Shown here in pieces: positions 32,893-39,888 of a stretch of DNA of 49,125 nt; the stretch's first letter is position 1; each line of letters opens with the position of its first letter. Both the position numbers and the translations under genes were made by a program. Under the pieces are notes generated by a model. That model had not been told where the DNA came from and made no database searches. It was given only the letters and a program-made list of their open reading frames with translations. This DNA comes from CAYLWN01 sp964387625 (GTDB lineage: Bacteria; Patescibacteriota; Microgenomatia; UBA10105), in the NCBI GenBank assembly GCA_964387625.1, contig CAYLWN010000005.1, positions 1 to 49,125 of the forward strand. The letters run 5' to 3'.

Positions 32893-32958
32893 TCCCGCAA
32901 AGCGGGATTCACGCTGATGTAGTTATTCATCAGTTTCCCTGATTCATAAACATCAGCG
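32893..32958. repeat. Palindromic element after gapN
   Basis: TCCCGC-AAA-GCGGGA (32893-32907), then CGCTGATGT (32912-32920)/ACATCAGCG (32950-32958). It could terminate gapN; there is no T-tract. Confidence 0.6.
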
Positions 32959-33038
32959 GAACAATAATCAAATCACCATAAATAACCCAATTAGCCAAAA
33001 ATATGATATAATTAGCTTGTTTTAATCATCTAAAAACT

Positions 33039-33596
33039 ATGCCAGAAGAACCAACTGTAAGACGCTATAATGATAAATTTCAAGATACTATTACAGATGC
33101 AGATAGAGATATTTTGATGGGTAATAATGTTCCCATACCATTTATTTTGAACATATTATCAATTGTTTTAAAAGACTCTTCAAGCATTCAATTAAAGAAA
33201 AGTATTCGTCAAAACATTGTGACAAATGCGACTAGTGGCGGAGAAATTTTACCGTTATCAAAAATATTTCAACAAGCTGTATATGATAATCGTGAAGTTG
33301 AAATACCTGAAATGTTGAATGGTAGACCCAATGATTATCTATCTATTTTTTGCGGTATAATTGAAGGTTGTTATTCATATAGTGAAGTTAATAAAGGCGA
33401 TAAAGTTTCTATTCCGACATTTATTGATACATTAGGAAATATTGCAACTAAAGAGCTTAAATCAAGTCCAAATATAACCGATGGATTAAATGCAATTGAT
33501 GTTATAAGACAAAGACTGGCTGTAAATGCAAAACTTCCAGTGCCTCAAAAATTAGGTGGTTCTGGTTTTATGTCTGGATGGGTAAAAGTAGCATAA
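33039..33596 (+). CDS. Conserved-looking hypothetical protein
   Basis: A 185-residue soluble protein with no recognised domain. Residues 1-60 contain two helices (ADRDILMGNNVPIPFILNIL), and the C terminus includes KLPVPQKLGGSGFMSGW. There is no signal peptide or membrane helix. TATAAT (33007-33012) lies upstream and gives a leader of about 20 bases with no Shine-Dalgarno sequence. It is followed by a phosphoribosyltransferase-like gene after 51 bases, but nothing links the two functionally. Function unknown. Confidence 0.6.
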   Translation: MPEEPTVRRYNDKFQDTITDADRDILMGNNVPIPFILNILSIVLKDSSSIQLKKSIRQNIVTNATSGGEILPLSKIFQQAVYDNREVEIPEMLNGRPNDYLSIFCGIIEGCYSYSEVNKGDKVSIPTFIDTLGNIATKELKSSPNITDGLNAIDVIRQRLAVNAKLPVPQKLGGSGFMSGWVKVA

Positions 33597-33647
33597 ACTC
33601 ATATTTGCTTTTTATTTGCTTTTTGTTATAGTAGTCAGGATCCAAAA

Positions 33648-34526
33648 ATGAAAAGCCATATTACTATTAAAACTTTTTCTCCCACCAAATTTTCTGCTCC
33701 GATAATTGGTTTCCAATCCAAACACACCAGAGGCATTAATCTAGGTTTTATTAAAAAAAATCGATCAGATGAAAAATTTATTCCAGCCAGATTGAATTTT
33801 GGAGTTACTCGGGAAAAGATGACATATCAGGCAACTTTGGAATCATTAAATTTACCACAAGTTAAAAAAATTCTCTCAAAATATTCACCAAATAAAATTT
33901 CTACTGTGACAGTGTTACGCGAAACATTAGGTTGTCGGATAGGAGAAGCATTGGACAGCGTAGGTATCAAAAATCATTATGGCGATGCATTTATCGGTGC
34001 CACCCATATCAAAGATAAAGGCCCGATCAGAACTGCTTACCTTTATGAAAACATTGAAGGGTTGGTAAATAATGGTTTATGGGTGATTGCTGAAAGTTTT
34101 TGTACCGGACGCAATTTATTTGCTACTTTAAATTCACTGCTAGCAAAATTGAACCCGAAAGAAATTTTATTTATTGCTCCGATTGCATCCCGTCGCGCTA
34201 TTGAATATATTGATAAAGTTTTGCATAAACACAAAGTTGATGCAACGTATATAACTTGGGGAGCATTATTTGGAGTAGATGATAAAACTTTATATGATAT
34301 GCCATGGGGGCATAAAGATACGGAAGTGATTGACGAACGAGATCGAGATGTATTTATAAAAATGTATGATAAAACTTTGTGTATGGGTGGAGACTTTGGC
34401 AATAATTATTTTTGTCCGTCTTTGGCATTAACTTTGTATAAAAAACAATTAAAAGAGCAAAACATCACTCCCAAAATTCCCACTGCCAAACAAATCCGCA
34501 AAATTTATTCTAAAGATGAGTTATGA
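33648..34526 (+). CDS. Uracil-phosphoribosyltransferase-like protein
   Basis: A 292-residue protein whose central part fits the PRTase fold of the UPRT group: TVTVLRETLGCRIGEALDSVG (LRxGLxM-like), GPIRTAYLYENIEGL, WVIAESFCTGRNLFATLNSLLAK in the place of the PRPP loop (VDPMLATGGS), ILFIAPIASRRAIEYI, and a late GGDFGNNYFC in the place of GDxGDR. The catalytic PRPP loop acidic pair is altered to AES, so activity is uncertain. It may bind a nucleotide or base analogue. Two other PRTase genes lie within 3 kb. The 60-residue N-terminal part is unrelated to UPRT. Confidence 0.55.
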   Translation: MKSHITIKTFSPTKFSAPIIGFQSKHTRGINLGFIKKNRSDEKFIPARLNFGVTREKMTYQATLESLNLPQVKKILSKYSPNKISTVTVLRETLGCRIGEALDSVGIKNHYGDAFIGATHIKDKGPIRTAYLYENIEGLVNNGLWVIAESFCTGRNLFATLNSLLAKLNPKEILFIAPIASRRAIEYIDKVLHKHKVDATYITWGALFGVDDKTLYDMPWGHKDTEVIDERDRDVFIKMYDKTLCMGGDFGNNYFCPSLALTLYKKQLKEQNITPKIPTAKQIRKIYSKDEL

Positions 34527-34590
34527 ATGAAAAAATAATCGTTTTGCGGGAATAAAAAGCTATCCGTATTGTTATATGGCTCCAAATTCT

Positions 34591-34627
34591 ATAGGGTCCG
34601 ACCCTATTTCGCAGACCCTATTTCGCA
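34591..34627. repeat. Palindrome plus tandem 14-bp direct repeat
   Basis: ATAGGGT-CCG-ACCCTAT (34591-34607) and two exact tandem copies of GACCCTATTTCGCA (34600-34613 and 34614-34627). It lies between converging genes. Confidence 0.7.
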
Positions 34628-34653
34628 AAATTTTTATTCCAATAATTCAATAT

Positions 34654-35415
34654 TTACACTCCCGGTGGTTTAGGTGGAGCGGGCGGTATAATGGGTGGAG
34701 GCGTAACATCAGGTGCCTTGATTAAACCCAATTTTCTGGCAAATCCATGTATCCCTGATTTAAATAGAGTAGCGCGTTGGTCTTTTGGTGTTCCTGGTGC
34801 AACACTTTGAAATATACTGATTAAATCTCTTTTAAAGGTGCCAAATTTATAAGGATCTTTAAGGAATTCTTCTATACGTTGTTTAAGAAAAGTATCATCT
34901 AATGTTAATCTCTCAAGTTGTAATTCCGGCATTTCGAATTGTGTAAAATCATCAAAATTAGATTTATCTTCATTAGTTAAACTGGAAATGGAAGGTTTTG
35001 TTAATAATTCTGGTGGTATCTCCTTTTTTATAAATTCAATATTTACTGGATTTGTTTGATTTCTTATTTCAGCTTGTTGCTCTTGTGCTCTCCAGTTTAG
35101 ATTTCTTCCAGGTTCTACTGCTGCTGGAGTAACTGGTGCTTGATCATTTGGAGCAGTATTAACAAGTCCTGCTATATCATGCCTCATTGCTTCGACACTC
35201 GCAGTTCTTGCTTCAAGTGAATCATCTTCTCGCCATTTTGTATCTATTATGTTTTCTTGACCGGTACCAGTCGGTTTTGATAGAACAGCAGGTGCTTCTG
35301 CTTGAGCTACAGTTACTTGTTCAACAGGAGGTTGTATAGGTTGAGGTGGAGTAACTATTTCAGGTTTAGGTGGTGTTGCTGGTGCTGGTGGTTTTGGTAA
35401 TTCATTAGTATCCAT
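34654..35415 (-). CDS. Proline-rich low-complexity protein, unknown function
   Basis: A 253-residue protein with a proline-rich N terminus (LPKPPAPATPPKPEIVTPPQ), a central helix-forming charged part, and a C terminus ending in PDVTPPPIIPPAPPKPPGV. A helical stretch (LERLTLDDTFLKQRIEEFLKDPYKFGTFKRDLISIFQSV) could be a small domain. No signal peptide or membrane helix is present, so it is probably cytoplasmic. Similar Pro-rich proteins of 150-300 residues occur in CPR genomes (compare the gene at 46099). No function can be assigned. Confidence 0.55.
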   Translation of the reverse strand: MDTNELPKPPAPATPPKPEIVTPPQPIQPPVEQVTVAQAEAPAVLSKPTGTGQENIIDTKWREDDSLEARTASVEAMRHDIAGLVNTAPNDQAPVTPAAVEPGRNLNWRAQEQQAEIRNQTNPVNIEFIKKEIPPELLTKPSISSLTNEDKSNFDDFTQFEMPELQLERLTLDDTFLKQRIEEFLKDPYKFGTFKRDLISIFQSVAPGTPKDQRATLFKSGIHGFARKLGLIKAPDVTPPPIIPPAPPKPPGV

Positions 35416-35496
35416 ATATTTTCTCTTTATTAAATATTATATTTATTTAATTAAACACTAATTTAATAACTTATGTCAAATTTTGGAAAAATATTG

Positions 35497-35586
35497 CCTG
35501 AGCTTGCCTGCCTGTCGGCAGACAGGTCGAAGGCCAATTCTTTTAATATATCCTTCGACTCTCCGCCAGCTGGCGGATCGCTCAGG
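35497..35586. repeat. Cloverleaf-like composite palindrome
   Basis: Outer stem CCTGAGC (35497-35503)/GCTCAGG (35580-35586); inner stem GTCGAAGG (35526-35533)/CCTTCGAC (35552-35559); side hairpins CCTGTC-GGCA-GACAGG (35511-35526) and the perfect palindrome TCCGCCAGCTGGCGGA (35562-35577). Confidence 0.85.
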
Positions 35587-35602
35587 AAATAAGCCTTAGA
35601 GA

Positions 35603-36181
35603 TTAAATGAATTTGTTCACTAAATTTTTGGGGAAATGCCAGGAGAGGAAACGGGTTTTAATGTCTTTGGTAGATATTCCTTGTTTTTGCCAAATAGGCA
35701 GTAATGCTTTGATAGTTTCTCTGATTTCGTAAGGATAGACCACCCACTGATCAGTTTTTTCTACAAAAAAATCCGGTAAAAATTGAGCATGACTTTTCAA
35801 ATGTAGGGAAGCTGTCGCAATATATTCTTTTTTTGCGCCTAATTCTTCCACATATTTCAAACCTCTCTCAAATGTTTTGCCACTGTCACAAATTTCATCC
35901 ACTAATAATATTTTTTTATTTGTCAAAATTGTAGTTAATCCATGAGTAATTTCAGGCATTTTTTGCTGCTGTAAATTCAGATATGATTCAACAGTAAATG
36001 CGGCAATGGGTAAATTCAATGAATCAGACAGTAAACGGGATAAGACCAGTCCGCCGCGGGCTATGGCAATAATTAAATCAAAATTTTGGTTTGTAGATAA
36101 TATTTTTTGGGAAAGAGCAAAAACCAAGTTTATATATTCTTGCCAAGTAATATTAACAAAATCCTGATCCCAATTTGACAT
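35603..36181 (-). CDS. Phosphoribosyltransferase (hypoxanthine/xanthine type)
   Basis: From ATG 36181 this is a 192-residue type I PRTase. The hood and N-terminal part (LIIAIARGGLVLSRLLSD) are followed by the PRPP-binding motif ILLVDEICDSGKTF (91-104). It transfers ribose-5-phosphate from PRPP to a base, probably a purine (Hpt/Gpt family); the exact base is not decided. A longer reading from 36262 overlaps the upstream gene by 71 bases and is unlikely. TATAAT abuts the ATG (minus strand 36187-36182). Together with the adjacent PRTase it forms a minus-strand pair, and it is likely cytoplasmic. Confidence 0.82.
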   Translation of the reverse strand: MSNWDQDFVNITWQEYINLVFALSQKILSTNQNFDLIIAIARGGLVLSRLLSDSLNLPIAAFTVESYLNLQQQKMPEITHGLTTILTNKKILLVDEICDSGKTFERGLKYVEELGAKKEYIATASLHLKSHAQFLPDFFVEKTDQWVVYPYEIRETIKALLPIWQKQGISTKDIKTRFLSWHFPKNLVNKFI

Positions 36182-36191
36182 ATTATAAAAA

Positions 36192-36959
36192 TTAAATTTT
36201 TGTTTCAGTAAAAGTTGATTTGTAAAAAATTGGGCCGTTTTTACCATGAGTTTGTATGACATTAATCAGTACTGAAAATCCATCAATGATTATTGATCTG
36301 GTTAAACATTTTAATCCTCCTTGTATAGCTTTAGCCATTGGTGAAGCTACAAGTACTTGATTGACTTCTAATTTTTCTTTGGCAAATTGTGCAATACTCT
36401 CTAGAGTAGTTCCTTGAGCTATGGCATCATCTACTATCAATAAGGTTGCATCTTGATATATTTCCGGACTGAAAAAATACATATCTTGCGGATTACGCTC
36501 TCTGGTTAAAGGATCGCGGTTATGAACATAAGATGGCACAGGCAAACTGCGGGCATTGGTAGTATCTATTTGCAGATTGTCAATTTGTTCTTTTTTCAAT
36601 ACTTGAGGGTAAATAGCATTAGGAAAAATACCATATTCTTGAATGCAATCAGCATACCAAGTAGCAGATTTGGGTACACCAATAACTACAAGGGAACCAT
36701 TTGAAAATAAATGATTTTGTAATTCGTGTAGTGCAACTCTAGCTAACAAAACCGGTAACCATGGTTCTGGTTGTTTATTAATAGGTGGCCAAACGATAAA
36801 TGGTTCCCGGTTATTATCATTGTCCATAACTGCTTCCTTATGAAATCTGCTGCAGGCAATATTACGTAAGTTATAATAAGGTTCTGTTAAGACCACATTC
36901 AATAAATCTTGAGGAGGTATATCTTTAATTTGATAATAAGATGTTCTTTCACCTAGCAT
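36192..36959 (-). CDS. Second, larger phosphoribosyltransferase-domain protein
   Basis: A 255-residue protein with a PRPP-binding motif ATLLIVDDAIAQGTTLESIAQF (about 172-190) near the C terminus. The N-terminal half (VIGVPKSATWYADCIQEYG) has the early strand and helix of the PRTase core, so the fold is a longer type I PRTase with extra N-terminal residues. It precedes the Hpt-like gene on the same strand by 10 bases. The base or substrate is unknown; it may be an orotate- or ComF-like relative. Confidence 0.72.
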   Translation of the reverse strand: MLGERTSYYQIKDIPPQDLLNVVLTEPYYNLRNIACSRFHKEAVMDNDNNREPFIVWPPINKQPEPWLPVLLARVALHELQNHLFSNGSLVVIGVPKSATWYADCIQEYGIFPNAIYPQVLKKEQIDNLQIDTTNARSLPVPSYVHNRDPLTRERNPQDMYFFSPEIYQDATLLIVDDAIAQGTTLESIAQFAKEKLEVNQVLVASPMAKAIQGGLKCLTRSIIIDGFSVLINVIQTHGKNGPIFYKSTFTETKI

Positions 36960-37085
36960 GATTTATAAATTTCCTGCAGGTTTTTGTAAAACAAAATCAA
37001 AATTAAGTTGGGAAAATTCAAAAGAGGTATAAGGGGTTTTCATGAATCATTATTACTTTAATTTATTAATCTTGTCAATATTTAC

Positions 37086-37113
37086 TTGACGTATATCAAT
37101 AAGTCCCTATAAT
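37086..37113 (+). promoter_or_regulatory. Strong promoter, leaderless
   Basis: TTGACG (37086-37091), 16-base spacer, TATAAT (37108-37113). The expected start (about 7 bases further) coincides with the ATG at 37120, so the message begins at or next to the start codon. No Shine-Dalgarno sequence exists. Confidence 0.65.
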
Positions 37114-37119
37114 AACATT

Positions 37120-37707
37120 ATGGATAATAAGCAACTTAAATATTCAAGCATCGCCATATCCGGACCTCCAGGAGCAGGAAGATCTACATTACTTAAGAAC
37201 TTAAAACCATATTTAACCAAATTACGCTGGGAAACTTTTTCAGGTGGGGATTGGGCCAGACAATTTGCAATCATCAATGGAAAACATAAGCAGAATGATT
37301 TGACACATCATAAAGCAACAGATTATGGAGATGAAATTGATCATAAAATAGATGCGGAAATGCGAAAAAAGCTTAGTAATCCAAAAAATCATATCGCAGT
37401 TGAGTCATGGATAGCTGGTTGGAACATGAGGGGCTTGAAACATGTGTTAAAAGTATTGTTAATTTGCGAAGATGCTTTAAGAATTGACAGGATTGTTAAT
37501 CGGGATAATGTAACTGTTGATGAAGCAAAAAAACATTTGCAGGAAAGACAGACATCAAATTTCAAAAAATGGATGAGAATGTACCATACAAATGATTTTT
37601 GGGATATCAAACATTATGATTTGGTCATTAACACCTACTCACATGGACCAAAAGAGACTTTAAATATTGTCTTACAAGCTTTAGGGTATTTTTCCAACGG
37701 AAAATAA
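37120..37707 (+). CDS. P-loop nucleotide kinase-like protein (cytidylate-kinase-like)
   Basis: A 195-residue P-loop protein with Walker A GPPGAGRST (about 15-23) and helices resembling small nucleotide kinases. Acidic and basic patches include AVESWIAGWNMRG (the DE/ES position of the second kinase motif), a lid-like RIDRIVNRDNVTVDEAKKHLQERQ, and a final YDLVINT strand typical of the cytidylate kinase family. It is probably a (d)NMP kinase or an analogous phosphotransferase in the cytoplasm. It starts at a leaderless promoter and is followed after 10 bases by an HD-domain hydrolase, so a nucleotide-handling pair is likely. Confidence 0.72.
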   Translation: MDNKQLKYSSIAISGPPGAGRSTLLKNLKPYLTKLRWETFSGGDWARQFAIINGKHKQNDLTHHKATDYGDEIDHKIDAEMRKKLSNPKNHIAVESWIAGWNMRGLKHVLKVLLICEDALRIDRIVNRDNVTVDEAKKHLQERQTSNFKKWMRMYHTNDFWDIKHYDLVINTYSHGPKETLNIVLQALGYFSNGK

Positions 37708-37717
37708 TAACACCCAT

Positions 37718-38263
37718 ATGATTATTCCAAACCGCCAACAATGTCTGGTTTTTTTTGATAAATATAATTTGCCTTCACAAAAGCGGGTTCATGTGGAGAC
37801 TGTGGCAAAAGTGGCATTATTTTTGGCAGATAAATTGATTGCCAAAGACATAAAAGTTAATAGAAATTTGGTTGAAGCCGCCAGCTTGCTTCACGACATT
37901 GATAAAAGTGTCACCAAAAAAGCAGGCGAGAGACACCCGGATACAGCTGTAAGAATATTGGAAGAATTGGGACTTTTAAACGTGGCCCAAGTTGTAAAAA
38001 AGCATTCTTTACACACTATACTGGATCCAGACAATCATCCAAAAACCTGGGAAGAAAAACTGGTCTTTTTGGCAGATAAAATAGTAAAATTTGAGATTAT
38101 CGGGGTAGATCACAGGTTTGCTTTATGGCGGCGGGAAAATTTACCTCCTCAAGCAAAAGAAGAATTAGTTAAGGCTTATCCAAAAGTGAAACTTTTAGAA
38201 CAGGAAATTTTTCAAATTTGTGAAGTTTCATTCGATGATATCAGCAGGGAAATAGGTGGTTGA
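37718..38263 (+). CDS. HD-domain phosphohydrolase
   Basis: A 181-residue HD-superfamily protein. The metal-binding residues are His25 (RVHVETVA), His59-Asp60 (LLHDIDKS) and a downstream Asp in VFLADKIVKFE, the pattern H...HD...D of the family. HD domains hydrolyse phosphate esters of nucleotides or signalling molecules, in particular dNTP/NMP or cyclic dinucleotides. It lies 10 bases after the small kinase gene and is probably co-transcribed. The substrate is unknown. Confidence 0.82.
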   Translation: MIIPNRQQCLVFFDKYNLPSQKRVHVETVAKVALFLADKLIAKDIKVNRNLVEAASLLHDIDKSVTKKAGERHPDTAVRILEELGLLNVAQVVKKHSLHTILDPDNHPKTWEEKLVFLADKIVKFEIIGVDHRFALWRRENLPPQAKEELVKAYPKVKLLEQEIFQICEVSFDDISREIGG

Positions 38264-38369
38264 GAAAAATCACCATTTCTACACATTAGGTTTATAGTGT
38301 TATAATAATCAATGTACCGATGGCATTTGAAAATGCATCGAGTATTCCCGATTATATCGGTATACTTTC

Positions 38370-38921
38370 ATGAAAAAACGTCTTACTCTTGTAAGTTTAT
38401 TTCTATTTAGCTTCATTTTGATGTTTACCTATGCTTGTGCACAGGAAGCCAGGCCAATTACTACACCAGAACCCAAAAATCAGCAAGTCGAGTATGCTTT
38501 ACCTTATCCGGGAATATTACCTGATCATCCGCTTTATTTCCTAAAAAATGTCAGGGATTGGCTGTTAAAAATCTTTATCTCTCAACCTGTACGGAAAACA
38601 GAATTTGAAATGTTGCTTTCTGATAAGAGTTTGAATATGGCGATATTTTTGGCAGATCAAGGAAAAAAGGATTTAGCTTTGAAAACTCTACGCATATCGG
38701 TTGATCATCTTAAGACTACGGAAAGTTATTTATTTGAAATTCCGGCTTCAGAAAAACCTCAAATAAATAATATCAAAGACAGATTTGAAAAATCTTTGGA
38801 AAAGCATCAAGAGATAATTTCAAATTTATCTCTGGTTTTTTCAAGTGACCAACAAGGGGAAATTACATCTATGTTAACGGAATTAGACACATTAAAGTCG
38901 GAATATTTAAGGAAAAAATAG
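38370..38921 (+). CDS. DUF5667-domain secreted protein
   Basis: A 183-residue exported protein with a signal peptide (about 1-24, ending near YACAQEA) and the DUF5667 motif LPYPGILPDHPLYFLKNVRDWLLK followed by charged helices. The same LPYPGxxPDHPLY pattern identifies a family common in CPR and Firmicutes cell-envelope proteins. TATACT (38361-38366) lies 3 bases before the ATG, which suggests a leaderless start. A related DUF5667 protein is encoded at 18056-18664. The molecular role is unknown. Confidence 0.82.
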   Translation: MKKRLTLVSLFLFSFILMFTYACAQEARPITTPEPKNQQVEYALPYPGILPDHPLYFLKNVRDWLLKIFISQPVRKTEFEMLLSDKSLNMAIFLADQGKKDLALKTLRISVDHLKTTESYLFEIPASEKPQINNIKDRFEKSLEKHQEIISNLSLVFSSDQQGEITSMLTELDTLKSEYLRKK

Positions 38922-39013
38922 TTTTAACTTAAGTCCTATAATCTATTTATTATTTCACTTCTAGTAAATTTTTAAATCCTCAAAATAATTAATAAATTGA
39001 TAGTTCAAGCGAA

Positions 39014-39047
39014 GTCATTTGTATATCATATACAAAGCTTAAATGAC
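39014..39047. repeat. Stem-loop in the nrdR upstream region
   Basis: GTCATTT (39014-39020)/AAATGAC (39041-39047) with a continuous inner GTATAT-C-ATATAC (39021-39033). Confidence 0.6.
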
Positions 39048-39234
39048 GAATATGAACAATTATTTTATTACCAACAATTCTGATAAAAAACTGAAGAAAT
39101 ATAATAACTTATAAAATTTTGATAAATTCAATTGCGAAGCTAGCATTTACATTGACATATAGTGATATATTTTGACATCTTGACCTGTTGTTTTTAGTGT
39201 CATATTGTATTTGCAGACTCTACGTATAGTGTTT

Positions 39235-39262
39235 AAGGTTTCACAAGAGTGAAACCTTTTTC
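39235..39262 (+). terminator. Strong terminator-like hairpin
   Basis: AAGGTTTCAC (39235-39244) and GTGAAACCTT (39249-39258), loop AAGA, followed by TTTC. It lies 90 bases before nrdR and so ends an upstream RNA or attenuates entry to the operon. Confidence 0.7.
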
Positions 39263-39351
39263 ATGAGGAAAGGTAATCTAGCTATAGCCATTGATCTTTA
39301 AAAACCAGTTATATAGACAAACGACTAAAGACTAGCGACTAACGACTAATT

Positions 39352-39798
39352 ATGAAATGTCCTTATTGCACGCATGATTCAACAGAAGTTGTCGAAACCC
39401 GGGATAGCGAAGACTTGTCAGTTACCAGAAGAAGAAGAGAATGTGTAAAGTGCAATAAAAGATTTACAACTTATGAGCGGATTGAAACAGTGCCTTTGGT
39501 AGTTATAAAAAAAGATGGATCAAGAGAAAGCTTCAACCGGGAAAAATTAAACATGGGGATCAGACGGGCAGCAGAAAAAACCACAGTGACTCATAAAGAC
39601 GTAGAAGAAATAGTTGATGAGGTTGAGAGAGAACTGCGAGGTGCAGATTCCATAGAAGTTGATAGTAAAAAAATCGGACAAATGGTGGCTGTAAGGCTGA
39701 AGAAAAAAGATAAAGTAGCATATATCAGATTTTCATCAGTATTTAGAAGATTTGTTGATTTGGAAGATTTTGAAAAAGAATTGCAAAAGTTATTATAG
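39352..39798 (+). CDS. nrdR: Transcriptional repressor NrdR
   Basis: A 148-residue NrdR: an N-terminal zinc ribbon CPYC...CVKC (residues 3-34), the RRRRECVKCNKRFTTYER linker, and an ATP-cone domain (about 46-136, VVIKKDGSRESFNREKLNMGIRRA, SKKIGQMVAVRLKKKDKVAYIRFSSVFRRF). NrdR senses ATP/dATP and represses ribonucleotide reductase genes. It lies 90 bases before nrdJ. I see no convincing NrdR box pair; TATAGTG occurs twice upstream but is not spaced as known boxes. Confidence 0.95.
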   Translation: MKCPYCTHDSTEVVETRDSEDLSVTRRRRECVKCNKRFTTYERIETVPLVVIKKDGSRESFNREKLNMGIRRAAEKTTVTHKDVEEIVDEVERELRGADSIEVDSKKIGQMVAVRLKKKDKVAYIRFSSVFRRFVDLEDFEKELQKLL

Positions 39799-39885
39799 AC
39801 AGATAAGACAGTAAGATGAGAAGACGATAAGACGAAAAATTAAATAGTCTTATATCTTAATGTCTTATTATCTTAAATCTAAATT
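39799..39885. repeat. Inverted low-complexity spacer between nrdR and nrdJ
   Basis: AAGACAGTAAGATGAGAAGACGATAAGAC on the left and GTCTTATATCTTAATGTCTTATTATCTTA on the right are mutually complementary in pattern, so the transcript can fold into a long AT-rich hairpin. Confidence 0.65.
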
Positions 39886-39888
39886 ATT

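Larger units (their letters stand above)
38922..39351. other. 430-base intergenic stretch upstream of nrdR
   Basis: No convincing gene. It holds a stem-loop (39014-39047), two TTGACA/TTGACC boxes (39152-39157, 39172-39177), a strong hairpin with a T-tract (39235-39262) and a short ACTAAAGACTA repeat (39311-39345). A small RNA could run from the promoters to the hairpin. Confidence 0.55.

Noticed and set aside
39160..39240. NrdR boxes upstream of nrdR
   Set aside because: TATAGTG occurs twice but not as the paired 16-bp palindromes with one-turn spacing expected for NrdR.
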